Shown here: one piece after another, positions 34,318-47,540 of the stretch | Position numbering within the stretch: the stretch's first letter is position 1 | How the letters are laid out: each line of letters starts with the position of its first letter | Source of the DNA: Lunularia cruciata | Taxonomy: Eukaryota; Streptophyta; Marchantiopsida; Lunulariales; Lunulariaceae | Length of the DNA: 64,000 nucleotides | Direction of reading: 5' to 3' | NCBI GenBank assembly: GCA_948567375.1 | Contig: OX419755.1 | Span: 24,309,001-24,373,000 of the forward strand | Made by a program: the position numbers and the translations under genes | Notes under the pieces: model-generated | What the model saw: only the letters and a program-made list of their open reading frames with translations | What the model was told of the DNA's origin: nothing | The model's database searches: none

Positions 34318-34803
34318 TGTAGAAGATTGAGACCAAGGAGAGAAATAGGAGAATGGAAGACAAGAGTGGAAGATCACATTGGTACACTTGAATGAGTGAA
34401 ACTCTAAATGCCTAGCATGAGCTTGGGCTTTAGTATTTATAGGGGAGCATACAAGGCTCTTGAGAAGCTTCCTCAAAGTAGTTTTTTTTGAATCCAAGTC
34501 AAGTTAACCAAGAAGCTTCTCAAGAAGTTTCCTTCTAGAAGTCGCCTACTTGGCATACAAGCTAAGCTAGCTAGGAATCTTCCTAAGAAGCTCCTTTCTC
34601 CCTTCTAGCCATCTACTTGGCATGCAAGCTAGGCTAGCCAAGAAACTTCCCAAGAAGCTTCCTCTTATGAGTCACCACTTGACATGCATGTTACCCAATA
34701 CTTGGAAGGTACCAAGAGCTTCCTAGATGCTTCTAGAATATTTTGGCCTATTTGCTCCTTTTTTAGCCTTAACTAACTTGTCATAAAACTCCATATTTTT
34801 ATA
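34318..34803 (-). repeat. 3' LTR of C
   Basis: Plus strand starts TGTAGAAGATTGAGACC and matches 39282-39766. It contains several AAGCTTC palindromic hexamer clusters (GAAGCTTC, GAGAAGCTTC). Its last 40 bp belong to a tandem duplication. Confidence 0.85.
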
Positions 34804-35094
34804 TGTTCTTCCATGGCTAGTTGGTGATGTCCTCGTCACCATTGAAACTTCAAACTCTTGGATAGCTATTTGTGCATTTTGGAGATGAGAAAGAGGCTCC
34901 TAAGTGGCATCATGAAGGGTATACTCCTTTGTTAGCCTTAACTAACATGTCAGTAAACTCCATATTGTTATATGTTCTTCCACAGCTAGTTGATGATGTC
35001 CTCATCACCATTGAAACTTTAAACTCTTGGATAGCCATTTGTGCATTTTGGAGATGAGAAAGAGGCTCCTAAGTGGCATCATGAAGGGTATACC
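34763..35094. repeat. 169-bp tandem duplication across the C LTR edge
   Basis: TTAGCCTTAACTAAC at 34763 recurs at 34932. Each unit holds the LTR end, then CTTCCA and the ATGAGAAAGAGGCTCCTAAG block. The duplication straddles the LTR/internal boundary. Confidence 0.85.
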
Positions 35095-35099
35095 CTTTC

Positions 35100-37640
35100 C
35101 AAATGACCTTGTACTTAGTATGTTGTTAGCGGCCATGTTGAATGTGACAACGTGCAAGGATATAATCAAATTCATACTCTTCATGATCATTGATAAGCAC
35201 AAAAGGAGGAGGGAGTTGGACATAAGAAGTAAAGAAAGATGGATTATAAACAAAGAGTTTCAGCTTGGAAATACAAAAGACAAGGTGGATTTGTATATGA
35301 GAAAGCAAAGCAAGTCAATAAGCAATAAGAGAAATGATTGGGTGATAAAAAATGGACCTATCTAATTAAGAGCAAGTTTATAGACTTGGGTATCAAGTGG
35401 AAGGAGAAGGTTACTAGAAGAAAGCATAACCTTATCATCCAATTGAAAAATGAGATCATAAGAGTGTTGGTCTGCAGATTGTTTTTGATGATTTTGAGCA
35501 ACAAGGAGATGAGATTTGGCTTGTTGTAGGGATTGGGATATGGTAGTCAAGAAGGTAGAAGTACGAGGGACATGAAATGGAGGAAAAAAAAGAAGGGAAT
35601 TTGGAACAAATGATTCTTGGTCAAAATTAAGGAAGAAGGGAGAGAATCTAATGCTTACCTGTTTGGAATTATTGTAGGAAAACTTGACAACTACAAGATA
35701 CTCATCTCAATTGGTATAATGAATGTTGACAAAGGCACAAAGCATATCTTTCAAGGTGCAATTTGTATATTTTGTTTGTCAATTAGTTTAAGGATGATAG
35801 GCCATGGATAAAGCAAACTTGGTACCAAATATTTGTAAGAGTGTTTCCCAAATTTGTTCGGTGAATCTAGGATCAAGGTTGGAGATGAGCACCTAAGGTA
35901 TCCTATGATGTTTGAAGACATTGATGAATTAGATCCGCCAATATTGGAGCATCCATGGTATCAAAGGTTAGTGCCAAATGGATTTGCTTAGTAAACTTAT
36001 CCACAAACACCATGATTACTATGTGACCTTACTTTGTCTTTGGCAAGGCTGTGATGAGATCTAAGCTCATGTGTTCCCATCAAGCATATGGGATGGAGAG
36101 TGGTTGAAGGAATCTACTCAGTTTTTGGTTGTTGATCTTGTTGCATTGGCAACTCTCACAAGATTGGACAACCTCTCAAACATCTTGTGTCATGTTGGGT
36201 CACCACCATTGGCATTGGAGGTACTCAAGGTCTTGTCCATACACATGTAACCAATAACTGGTAAGTCATTGGCTTCTTGAAGGCACACAAGTTGGAGATC
36301 ACCCTTGGCTTGGAATATAGATCCAATTCTCACAAAATAGAAGGCCTTCCTTGAAGGAAAAGGTGTTGTAATTCTTGTCACATGCTGAAAAATGACTCTA
36401 GACCATTTGAAAGAAGAGATCTTGTTGTAAAATTGTACTAGACTCAATTTGGACTTTAGAGTCAATTGACACCATTGTAATTTTTGTCATGATGAGAGGA
36501 AGAGATTTCAAATCAGATTGTTGTGATATGGCATCAAGGATGACATGGAACCAATTGGGTTTTGTACTTGAGTTTAATGTCAAAACATTGTAGTTGTTTC
36601 TCCCATCATTTACATCAACTCTTCATGTGCTCCAAATGTAATGTTTGCAACAAGGTTTTGTGATCAATTTGCATGATCAATTGTTTCCCCAAGAGATAGT
36701 GTCTCCAAACCTTAGTGGCATATACCATTGCTAGTTGTTCTTGATCTTGAGTAGAGTAATTTATTTTTGTAGTGTTTAGTCGACAAGACACAAAAGCAAT
36801 GAGATTTAACCCATCTAAATTCTTGCTGCAACATGGCTCCAATGGCAAAGTTAGAAGCATTGAAATCAACCATACAAGGTAGTTGAGGGTCCTATGGTTG
36901 AACAATGGGTCTTGAAGACACCATATGTTTCAACTTCTAGATTGCTTCTTTGTGCTTGATGTTGTATTGAAAGCATTAGTTCTTCCCCAAGAGGTCGATT
37001 AGTGGTGCTATCACCTGTGCATAATAGTGGATGAACCGTCAATAAAAACTTGCCAATCCATTAAATACTCGTACTTTTGTGACATCCTTTGGAGTAGGCC
37101 AATTAGTAATAGCTTTGATTTTCTCTTTTTCCATCTTGATCCCTTCCAATGAGATTTTATGACCCAAGAAGGTAACTTCCTTTTGCCAAAAGGTACACTT
37201 AGACTTTTTGGAGTTGAACTTCCATTGAAGTAGTCTTCTTAGGACTTCTCACATATGATTTACCTTTTTTTGCCTCTAGCTTGTTGTAGATTAAGAAGTC
37301 ATCCAAGAACACTATCATAGATCAATCCAATAGCCCATCTAACACCCAATGCATTTGATCTATAAAGATTTCTGGAGCATTAGTGAGCCCAAAAGGTAGA
37401 ACTCTTCACTCAAAGTTCACATACCTTATGCAAAAGATAATCTTTTGCACATCCTCTCTATCAAAAGGAATTTGCCAATAAACATTTCAAAGATTCAACT
37501 TGGAGAAGGATTGTGCTACATTCAATTGATCTAGCAAGTAATCAATTTGAGGCAAGGGATATACATTCTTCATTTTTTGTTTGTTAGAACCATGGTAATC
37601 AATACAAAAGCAAAGTCCTCCATCATTATTTTGAACAATA
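35100..37640 (-). pseudogene. pol of C
   Basis: Minus strand: RT near 37640-36910 with recognisable but frameshifted blocks, RNase H at 36905-36615 (LIAFVSCRLNTTKINYS, EQLAMVYATKVWRHYLLGK), and integrase toward 36100-35800. The RNase H His/Asp region reads QIDHKTLLQ. No methyltransferase or PHD finger is seen. Confidence 0.8.
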
Positions 37641-39281
37641 GTATTGGTGCTCCAAAAGTAGATGTATTATGTTGTATGGAATCCTTCTCCGACAACTCCA
37701 TCAATGTTGTTCAAAGCTTGTCTAACTCCTTTGGTGAGAGCCAATAGATGAGTCTACTCATTGGAGTACTTATTGGCAACAACTCAATCTTGAAGTGCAT
37801 ACCATGATCATGAAAGGTATACTAAGATACCCTAAACTCCTTCCCAATCTTGAATGTAACAAGATGTAGGGTATGGAATGTAAAACCCTTTGTACTATCT
37901 GTCATCATCAATCTACTTCCAATTATGAGCTTGATTAGAATACCTAATTCCTTTTCTAATTGCATGGACATACAATTTTATGAACTTTTAAAATCAACCA
38001 AAATCTTACAACCACAATCAAATATTATACCTTGCAAGTAAAACAAACTTATGTAGGTTGAGCCTTCAATCCTATTGTAACTAATCAAGTTCATAGTAGG
38101 TGGCTCAAAATCCCTTATACTATTGGTATTCCTTTTTTCCTTGATAATTCTACTCCATAAACTCCATTTGAATGATTTGTCACGATCACCCATTCTTGAG
38201 TAGACATTCAACAATGTGATGTTTAATTTGGTGATAATAAAAAAAACCACTATTTTGTCACAAGTTTTCTCTATCTATAATGCAAAGTGGTCTCTATTGG
38301 ATGACATCAATCTCCACTAGTATCGGCTCTTCCACCTATGTGTAGTGTATTGGTAGGTTTTGTGGAGGTGAAAGTCGAGACCAAGTTGTTGTAACCAAGG
38401 AATCAAAGCATTTGGCCAATTGTAAGGTTTTTTGGCTCTTTCATAGTCCACTCTAATTTGGTTTGTGACTTCAAGCCCCTAAAAAATTGATCCAAAGCTT
38501 CACCATCCAATATATCTAGAATTTGTATGATGGTATTCTTGAATTACATGATGAAGCTTCTTATAGAGCCAATCTACTTCAACTCTACCAACTTATCTCT
38601 TGCAGCTTGTGTGGTATATATAGCTGGGAATTGACCAATTATTACACTCTTGAATTCTACCCATGCAAGATTGGTGCAACAAGTTGCCATTCAACTTGCT
38701 CCACTTGGAACCACCACCATAGCTTTGTTATTCCATCCAATTAGTTGAAAGCCAAGAGAATTTTTTTTTTGTTCTCTTGCAGATTTGTAGCTTCAAAATA
38801 ATATTTGTAATCAAACATAAAATTCTCCATTACACTTGGAAGATTCTTGCCTTCAAATACCTTGGGCTTTGGAAATTAGAATTGCTTTTTGCCCTCTCAA
38901 AATGGCACTCTCTCTACATACTCTTGTTGTTGATGATCTCATTCTTCAAACAATCAAATAAAGTGCTCAATTTGTTGCTACATATCAATGATAAATTTGA
39001 GCATTGCCGCCATGGCTACTATTCTATTAGACTATCTAATGTTTATCTAAATTAACATGTGGATGCAATACATCTCTTGTTCTCTATAAGTCACAATTGA
39101 AATTACCAAGGGTTCATCGGAAAAGGTGATAGTATATAAAAAATTATGCCCAAAGTGTGAGTTTATGAATTGCATGAAATCATGTTTGGCTAGTAAATGG
39201 ACAAAAAAATCCCAATGGTTTGGTGGAAATGAATTTGGTGGTCCATAGATTCCATCTATTTCATTCTTGCTTTGATACCAA
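37641..39281 (-). pseudogene. gag and leader of C
   Basis: This is the stretch between the 5' LTR and RT. Only short frames survive and I recognise no domain. The call is by position. Confidence 0.45.
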
Positions 39282-39766
39282 TGCAAAAGACCAAGACCAA
39301 GGAGAGAAATAGGGGAATGGAAGACTAGAGTGGAAAATCACATTAGGACACTTGAATGAGGGAAACTCCAAATGCATAGCTTGGGCTTTGTTATTTATAG
39401 GAGAGCATACAAGGCTCTTGAGAAGCTTCCTCAAAGCTATTTTCTTCAAGCGCAATTCAAGTTAACTAAGAAGCTTCTCAAAAGCTTCCTTCTATGAGTT
39501 GTCTACTTGGCATGCAAACTAAGCTAGCTATAAAGCTTCCCAAGGAGCTTCCTTCTAGAAGCCATCTACTTGGCATGCAAGCTAGGCTAGCCAAGAAACT
39601 TCCCAAGGAGCTTCCTCTTATGAGTCACTATTTTTCATGCATGTTACCCAATACTTGGAAGGTACCAATAGCTTTGTGGATGCTTCTAGAATATTCAAGG
39701 CTAATTTGGCACATTTTCTACTTTGCTAGTCTTGACTAACTCATTGGTAAACTCCATGTTGCTACA
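39282..39766 (-). repeat. 5' LTR of C
   Basis: Plus strand runs TGCAAAAGACCAAGACC to GTTGCTACA. It matches 34318-34803 with scattered differences. Confidence 0.88.
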
Positions 39767-39771
39767 ATGGT

Positions 39772-40620
39772 GAAATATCAAGGTTTAACTCCGTGGTGGA
39801 GTTCTTTTAGTGCTTGAGGTAAAACTACCAAGAAGGGTGGATTGACAAGTAGAGGAGCTTGCAAGAGTTCTAGCAAAAGGCTATAGAGAGTCTATATTAT
39901 GTATACATTTGCATGAGATGACTTATCAATTTCACTCAAGGAGTTATTGAGACCCAAGCAATCTAGTTTTGGTATGGGATCCTAGATGGGGGTTGTGATA
40001 TAAAGTACATGATGCTCTATTGTTACATGCTACTTCACCTACTTTGGCAATGGTCTTTAGTTTGGCTAAACATATTGAGCTTAACATGGTGGAGGAGAGA
40101 GTGATGATAGCTGGATTTGGTATGGAGACCTCATCCACAATTGTTACTTCTTTTAGAGTGCAAAAGAGTTGGCTTTTGAGGACAGAGTGGACAATCCAAA
40201 TGTTATGGAGTGAGTGGAGGGCCTAGTGTAGCTAGACCCTTACCTTCATTTTTAGGCCAACAATAGCCGGTGAGTAGAGGTGTTTCTTGTTGGGCTTGTG
40301 GTGGACCTTACCAAAGAGAGAGTGCACTCAAGGTAGTGGACATGATACCTTTGATGCATCACAACCAACACCAAGATAGTGTGACTATTGCCACAAATTT
40401 GGTCACACTATTGATGCTTTGAACTTCACCCAAAGTTACAGAGTGGTAGGGCTACTATGGCATGTGGTAGAGGAGCTCCGAGTCATGGAGCATGAGGTGG
40501 TAGAGGTGGTAGTAGAGGATCCACACTTGATAGGAGTGCAATACTATCCCTTCTTCTAATATAATCGTAGCTAGTTGAATTTAGCAATTGGAGTAGAGAT
40601 TGGCTAGCATGGCCATAGCT
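39772..40620 (+). pseudogene. A2 gag, second fragment
   Basis: It resumes at the A1 equivalent of about 3335. The second zinc knuckle keeps CDYCHKFGH (about 40381-40410), supplying the Cys lost in A1. Stops are frequent. Confidence 0.8.
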
Positions 40621-41985
40621 TAGAGGAGATCAAATTTGGATGTTGAGGCTTCCACCTCTTATGTTGGTGATAAAGACATCTTGGACTTTATGTGTGGAGC
40701 AACATAGATAGATACATCTACTATAGTGACTAGGAATGCAGTATGTGCTCTATAGCCTAAAGAAGCATAAATGGAGTTGGACCTACAAAGAGGAGAGGCT
40801 GGTAGATATGACAGACTCTTTCTAATCTTTCACACTCTCTAAGGTATTATAGATGACATACATGGCTCCTAGATGTCCTAATGGAAGTGTCGTAGGTGGT
40901 AAGGGAGTGCATGATAGACTAGATGCTAGTCAACTAGTTGCTACTACACAGATTGAGTCTAGCACAATGTTAGGGGTGGCTTAGTTGATTATACACTTCC
41001 CTTTATTCTCAACCAATGACATGTTTACATTAGGAGTTGATCTAGCTCTAATGTTCTGGTTGGCTACCATACTTTGTGAGAGTAAGGATGATATGGTTAT
41101 TGCTTCTAGAGCAGAGGTGGTTGATAGTAGAGCTAACTTGGTTAAGGAGCATGGGATTTGCTCAACGACTGGTGGTTTATAACAAGCAATAGTAGCTAGA
41201 TTGGAGGGAGTTACCAACCAGAATTTCTTGTGAGTGAAGTTGGTTCACACTTGGAGTTTTCCTATTAAATAACCAAAAGGGTATTTTCCATTTGGTGTGA
41301 CCTTTAAGGAAGGTCTATACACCACAAAAGGTATTATTAGATTGGTGTGTAATCCCTTATGTTGTAGAAGGCCATAGTTGTCAATCTAAAGCTATAGAAG
41401 ACCAACGTAGACATGTATCCATTTCAGATCCAAACATCTTTGGGAGGTGGTTTTACATATTATATCACATGTGGAAAGCTCATTGTCTAGATTCCGCCTG
41501 GTCATCGAATTGATAGCTTTATGGTTAGAGCTCAAGCTTTTGCAATAATAGCAAATTCATATGATGTGCTAATTAGTAGATTGGTGTTATACCCCATGGG
41601 TTTCAATATTGATTATTGGGAGAAGACAACCTCCTATAGACTAGGTTGGTAGTCTGGTGAGGGACAAGTATATCATCTACCAGTACACTTTAGTACTAAC
41701 AGTCTTGGCTCACTACAGTCAAGGACCATGGCATTAGTTTCAACTTTTAGTGGTTTTGTTACTTGGCTTGATGACTTATTAGAGTGGAATGCACATGCAA
41801 AGGATACTCCAATACTAGAGGAAATCACTCAGATTTGGAGTACACATGGGATTGTTCTATCTACTTTGGATGTTCCATTGTGGAGTTCTTAGGAAGTATT
41901 GCAACATCATGTGAATTAGTTAGCCAATAGGCTTGGAGTGGAGCCTTTCTACTACCAAGAGACCAATGTGGGGATGAGCTTTTGA
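40621..41985 (+). pseudogene. A2 protease region
   Basis: Collinear with A1 4187-5490. The open frame 40985-41182 covers the conserved block before the protease. The protease active site near 41330-41360 is degraded. VLYPMGF is readable at about 41585-41605. Confidence 0.72.
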
Positions 41986-41999
41986 AGTCACTTACCTTG

Positions 42000-42990
42000 T
42001 CATCTTTGGATACCACACTCATTGCTTGGCAATATCTAGTAGGAGTATGTCTATTGGAGTTATTTGGTGGGATTAACACTAGACTAGTTGTGGTATTATA
42101 TATAGGTATATGAGTACCAAGATACTTGTATGTAGAGAGAGATAAGATTTCTAGGTGAGTCTTTCTACATCACGTGGCCTATTAGTATCTTGAGTTATTA
42201 CCAATTTCAGCAGTTATGGGTTACTAGAAGACCTTACCAATAGATATTTCCTTGTGGGGTGCAAGAATTTGAGAGATATGGTCTCATTTATTTGGTGATT
42301 TTTGAATGGCCATGTCAAGGACACACCCACGCTGGCTAAGGTCAAGGTCTTTAGGATCCTTGTTCTAGTGTGTTTTGGAAGATATTACATATACTACAAT
42401 ATCTCTAGATTCATCAATCCATATCTCCTACCTACATATTGGAGAACATCCTTTTGATGGGTGATTCTTATACTCGGGTGGTGGCAAGTACACATCAGGT
42501 CCATTCTTGGATGGGAACTACCATGTTATTAGATTTAGCTAGCGTAAGATTGTCATTGTTTTTGGTGGGTGAACCTCTTACCTAAAGAGGTTCTATAATG
42601 TGCTTATGATAAGAATCAACAACTAGATCACCTTATTGCTAATGATATTTGGGATGTTGGGTGCCAGTCTCAAATGGTGATAGTGGCTGATAGGTCACCT
42701 ATGGTAGTGGTGAACCTTGTTGGACAGCTCAAAGTCACTTTATCCACACTTATGATTTTCCCAAGCTCCCATGCTTTTCAAGAAGGAGGTCTTGGACTTG
42801 TTTGGGACCCATAGTTATAGTAGTTGGTGGAACCCAATGCAAATCAGAGGGAGTGGGCAATAGATTTTCATATTGATATTACCGCTATTACAACAATGTT
42901 AGAAGCATCCAAGCATCATGTGTTAGGTCAAGCTATGGACCTAAACTGTTTAGCCTAGATTGTGAGCCTTGGCTTGGCAGAGCAGCATAA
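42000..42990 (+). pseudogene. A2 C5-cytosine methyltransferase domain
   Basis: An independent copy of the A1 domain. Motif I region LLELFGGINTRL is at about 42050-42085. Pro-Cys of motif IV is at 42310-42315 within WPCQGHTHAG, closer to the textbook PCQG than A1. Motif VI reads YILENILLMGDSYTRVV (about 42430-42485), keeping the Glu-Asn that A1 lost by frameshift. Motif X reads HHVLGQAMDLNC (about 42925-42960). Stops interrupt it at several places. Agreement between two diverged copies in order, spacing and motif residues is the main evidence that the domain was once under selection. Confidence 0.82.
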
Positions 42991-43319
42991 GATGCACCTA
43001 ATCAGCATCACAACTTGAATACTTGTGAGCTTTGTGCCTATCAAGAAGATTTAGGCACATGTTAGGAGCAATGGACCGAGTGGGTAGGGTATTCTTGGGA
43101 CACAACCAATGGATACTAGGGAGAATGGTCTACTTGAAGTCCATCTTGGTGAGCATGGTCTACTTGCGTTACATCCTCGGTCTACTCGAGATGCAACTAG
43201 AGGATGTGTGGAGCTTGCTGCCAAAGTAGAGGGAGTTTTCCACACTAAGGTTGGGAACTCTAATGGTTAGGGTATGACATTATTGCTCCCAAGGGCCTAG
43301 TGTAACAGCCAATCAATAC

Positions 43320-44760
43320 ATTTTTTACTCCTACATCAATTAAATAGGATACTTGGGAGCAAGATATTGAACCCAAGTTTACAAGAGAGGAAAGATGAAG
43401 AGTTTGGAGGTTCTTGAAGAGCTACACAAGTTGTTTTGCTTTCAATATGAAGGATTTGGGTGCTCTAAAAGGATCTAATTTTGGATTGAGCTTACTAGTG
43501 ATACAATTGGTTTTTGATGTTCCTACAAATATAGTGACATAAAGAGAGTGTTGATTTAGAGTTGGAGTAGAGACCTTTTTAAGCCTAGTTTGGTGGAGAT
43601 TTCATATGGAGAGTATGCTTTAGTTATAGTGATGCCAACCAAGAAGGATATGCATGGCAACTATATAGATAGGCAGATATGTGGAGATTACCATCTTATC
43701 AGTTGACAAATTAGGGTTGATCAATATGCCATGCCTACACCAAAGGAGATCTTTGATGCAATTGGGCATGCAAAGATCTTTAGTACTTTGGTCTTTGAGT
43801 AAGATATCATGAATTGCCAATGAAAGAGGAGTATAAGTCCGAGATAACATTTTGGGCTATTGATCCTCATGGTAAGGATATCTTATATTAGTGGAGGTTC
43901 TTTCCATTTGGGTTAAAGAATGCTCTTGATGAGTTCCAGAAGGTCATGGATACAATCTTAGCAAGATTGGATTTTGCTCGGTGCTATATTGATAATATTT
44001 TGGTCTATAACACTATTGTAGAAGAGCATTAGAGACATTGGAAGTGTTTGAGAGATTGAAATCTCAAATTATGGACTCAAATTACATCTTGGGAAGCGTA
44101 GATTTTTCCATGAGTGGGTTGAGTATTTAAATTACATTTGTCTACCCTATAGGACTTGGTGTTTGATAGACCAAATTGTTTGAGTAGAGTACTAATATTC
44201 CTTGGGTTGACAAATTTATATTGCTAGTATGTTAAAAGATTTAGTGCCAATGCCAAGGGTTGACAAAGCTAACTAAGCTTACGTAAGAGTGGTGTTGGGG
44301 AGATGAGCAAGAGAGAAATTTTATAGAGCTCAAGGAGAGGTTGACATCTACCCTTATTCTATAGAGACCGATATGAGGATGACCATTCAATGTTCATATT
44401 GATTGGAGTATGATGGGGCTTGGAGCATTGCTTACCCAACAAGATGATGAGGAGATGGAGTTTGTGGTGGCCTAGACTAGTTGCTCCAACAATTCAACAA
44501 AGGCAAAGTATAATTCATATGAGAGAGAGTGCATGGCAATAGCAATGGTAGTAGCACATTTTTGATTTTATCTATTTGGTAATCTCTTCACTCTCATCAT
44601 TGATCATCAACCACTAAAATGGTTGATAGAGTCCAACAAGCTTTTAGGGAAGCTTGCATGATGATCTTTGATTTTACAAGAGTATGATTTCATGGTTATT
44701 CAAAGATTTGGAGTGGTAAACCATGATGCAAATGGGTTGAGTAGAAACCATGTCCCAATA
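43320..44760 (+). pseudogene. A2 reverse transcriptase and RNase H
   Basis: Collinear with A1 6899-8364. Readable parts include PTKKDMHGN (about 43630), CYIDNILVY (about 43983-44010, catalytic second Asp changed to Asn), and TLIIDHQPLKWL (about 44594-44630). Many stops and deletions. Confidence 0.85.
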
Positions 44761-44799
44761 AGCAGGATCAGACCGAAGCACATTGGCATGGTAAGAGAT

Positions 44800-46353
44800 A
44801 GATAAGGAGATGGTGCTAGGTTGATATGCATCTACCTTTCTATTGTATATTTTCCAATGCTTTGGTGGTATTAGCATATATATGAAGAGTTATTGAGGTC
44901 ACAAATCAAGAGGGTAGAGATATTGGTACAATTTAACAAGATATTCATGATGATATCTTAGTGATGGATTATCTTTGCATTGGTGTTATGGGTGGCATAG
45001 TTGGTGCCAAGGAGAAGGATTTTGTTCTTCAACAAACCGGGTGGTTTAGATTGGAGGGAAAATATCTTCTTTGTATGTGGGAGGATGGTAGAGTGCAAGT
45101 AGTACCACTTCCATCTTAGAGACCAAAGTTAGTCCATCATGCTCATGAGTAGCTAACAAATTTTGGAATAAAGTGTACATATAACTTACTCCAAAGTCAA
45201 TATTGGTAGCACTGTATGCATACCAATGTACAATAGTTTATTGCAAAATGTGTGGTTTGTGATTGAGTTAGAGCATCATTCAATATTTCTATGCTATGCA
45301 CCCATTACTTATCATGAGATTGGGTTACCATTGGAGTTTGGACTTTGTTGGACCTTTGTCATTGACTGTGAGACATCATCGGTATAGTTTGGTTATAATG
45401 GAACACGTCTCCAAGTGGATTGAGTTGATAGCACTTCTTGACAATTCCAATAAAGAAACAACTTACTCATTCTTGAATTGGGTTCTTAGTCATTTTGGTA
45501 CACCATATGAGGTTTTGATTGATCAAGGTATAGAGTTCTTGGGGGAGTTTTAGGTCTTGTGTGACAAGGCTTTGATTGATCATCATACTAAATCTTGAGA
45601 TCACCTTGAGGCAAATAGCTTAGCAGAGAGAGTGGTTCAAACAGTGAAGAGAGGATTACATAAGTACAATTTGCAAAGAGGCACTTGGGAGATTGGGATC
45701 TTCAATTACCTTGGTTGGCCATGGGCTATCGGTTCAACCGGCAAGCCTCCTTAGCATCCTTCTATCCTTACTTTTTACTCTATGGACAAGATCCAAATTT
45801 ACTTGTAGCCATTTGTCGAGATGCTACTGTAGTTTTGGACTTGGATGATCCAAACGTGTGGATAAGTGCATGTTCTCAATGGGCAGAGATCTTTCAAAGA
45901 GTGATATTGATGACCTTTGAGAACTTGGTGATTCCTTAGCAAATGTAGAATTACGCTATGTTACTATTCAAGGAGAAAGTTATAGGTCATTGATCTGTTG
46001 ATTTCATCAAAGTGACTATGTATATCTATAGTAGACTACACTAACAACATTTTCTATTACTACATACCGCACTATCTTGAGAGTGTGTGAGATTTTACCT
46101 TCTAGAATCTTCTTGTTGGAAGGATCATGTGTGTAATTGTGTGCCATACCACCTCCCAAATATTGATTGCACTATGGACCCAAGCTTGGCACTTATACGT
46201 GGATGCTTGCCGTGTGTGTTATGTGGCTCTTTTGGTAGAATTGCTATTATGTTGGTGAGTGATAGTTGTTGGAGAAGATGGCATATGGTATGTTTGATTC
46301 TTCCCTTCGCGTTGATTTCTCAAGGATAATGGTTATGTCTTAGATGTACTTGA
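44800..46353 (+). pseudogene. A2 integrase and PHD finger
   Basis: The integrase core is at about 45296-45660 (SLDFVGPLSL, EVLIDQGIEFLGEF, SLAERVVQTVKRGL with the catalytic Glu kept). The PHD finger is 46213-46347: CVLCGSFG, MLVSDSC (third ligand Ser), RWHMVC, then WLCLRCT and TGA at 46351-46353. A TAA (46327-46329) precedes the Trp. The finger has the same place and end as in A1. Confidence 0.83.
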
Positions 46354-46361
46354 TCTATAGC

Positions 46362-46765
46362 TAGTTCACCCTTTATATGGTAGATTGCAGACATGTGACT
46401 AACAATGGAGTTTGATAGCACCTGACCTCTTGATCTTTGCACACCATAAGGTATACCACATATTTGGACTAGATAACTATTTGGAGTTATAGGGACCTAA
46501 TTGTTAACTAAGTGGTGATTGTGACACTTTACAATTCATGTATGACTTATGTGTGAATTGTGTTAGTTGACACTTTATATGGTAGATTGCAGACATATGA
46601 CTAACAATGGAATTCGATAGCACTTGATCTTTTGATCTTTGCACACCATAAGGTATACCACATATTTGGACTAGATAGCTATTTGGAGTTATAGGGACCT
46701 AATTGTTAACTAAGGAGTGATTGTGACACTTTATAGTTCATGTATGACTTATGTGTGAATTGTTT
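46362..46765. repeat. 202-bp tandem duplication at A2 3' end
   Basis: TAGTTCACCCTTTATATGG at 46362 recurs as TAGTTGACACTTTATATGG at 46564. Each unit spans the polypurine region and the first ~45 bp of LTR part X. Confidence 0.88.
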
Positions 46766-47091
46766 TTCTATAGTGTATAATGTTGACAACAATGTATATC
46801 ATGTAACGATCAATATCTATATATATAAAATTATCATAATATTTGTAATGCCAAAACTAGATTACTAGAACACTAAAGTGATAATGATGCTAATCATAAA
46901 TATTCTAGTAGTTACTCGTGGACTACTTGCTGGTGGTCTGATTCTATGTAAGGGTTATTGATCATATGGTGGAAGCTATTGTCATTTGCACCATTCGCAA
47001 TGTTAGACTTACTATCAACAACACTACTAGGGTTGGAGACCTAAATAAAACAGAGGGATATACTTTTGAAATGCAACTCTAGAAAACTCAC
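46722..47091 (+). repeat. 3' LTR of A2, truncated
   Basis: Part X is 46722-46831 and ends with TATATATATAAAATTA; part Y starts at 46832. The LTR stops at about 47091, where the inverted arm begins (AAACTCACTAGAAATGTAATC). Confidence 0.8.
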
Positions 47092-47100
47092 TAGAAATGT

Positions 47101-47540
47101 AATCAATTTTTTCTTCCACTTGAATCACATTCAAATTAAAATCTATCCTTCATTCAACACTTTATCAACAATCGGACATTGATTATAGTCAAACCACACC
47201 ACTCTAGTTAAGAGACTCCAAGTGACACTCTCCGACCTCTATCCACCATAAGTAGGAACTTGAAGGCTCAACATTACAAAAGTGAGCTCTATGGAGTTGC
47301 ACTTTGAAGGCATACCACTCTGCTTCACCTAGGTCTCCAACCGTAATAGCACCCATGATATCACATCCAACGGTAAGAATGGTGCAAGTGATAGTGGTCC
47401 CACCATGTGATAAGTAGCACTGACATAAAATCAAACTGCAAACAAACAATCCATGAGTAACTACCAAAATATCTATGACTACCAACATTCCGACTCCATT
47501 GTCCAAGCAACCTAGCTTCGGCACTACAAATGTCATGACA
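47101..47540 (-). repeat. Inverted duplicate of A2 5' LTR (part Y)
   Basis: On the minus strand it starts TGTCATGACATTTGTAG at 47540. It differs from 26450-26879 at roughly one base in ten by eye. No gag or pol follows it. Confidence 0.82.

Larger units (their letters stand above)
34318..39766 (-). mobile_element. Gypsy retrotransposon C nested in A2 gag
   Basis: LTRs are 34318-34803 and 39282-39766, with ATGGT duplicated at 34313-34317 and 39767-39771. On the minus strand the primer site is TGGTATCAAAGC (39280-39269), initiator-tRNA type, then gag, RT, RNase H and integrase. Frames are heavily broken. A solo LTR of the family lies at 62837-63326. Confidence 0.9.
26450..47091 (+). mobile_element. 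Second family A element with nested B and C (A2)
   Basis: Collinear A segments are 26450-27626 (LTR, leader), 33940-34317 (gag), 39772-46353 (gag to PHD) and 46722-47091 (3' LTR). Element B interrupts the leader and its right edge is deleted together with some A2 sequence. Element C interrupts gag with a clean target duplication. Frames are more decayed than in A1. The 3' LTR is cut off by the inverted arm at about 47091. Confidence 0.85.
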
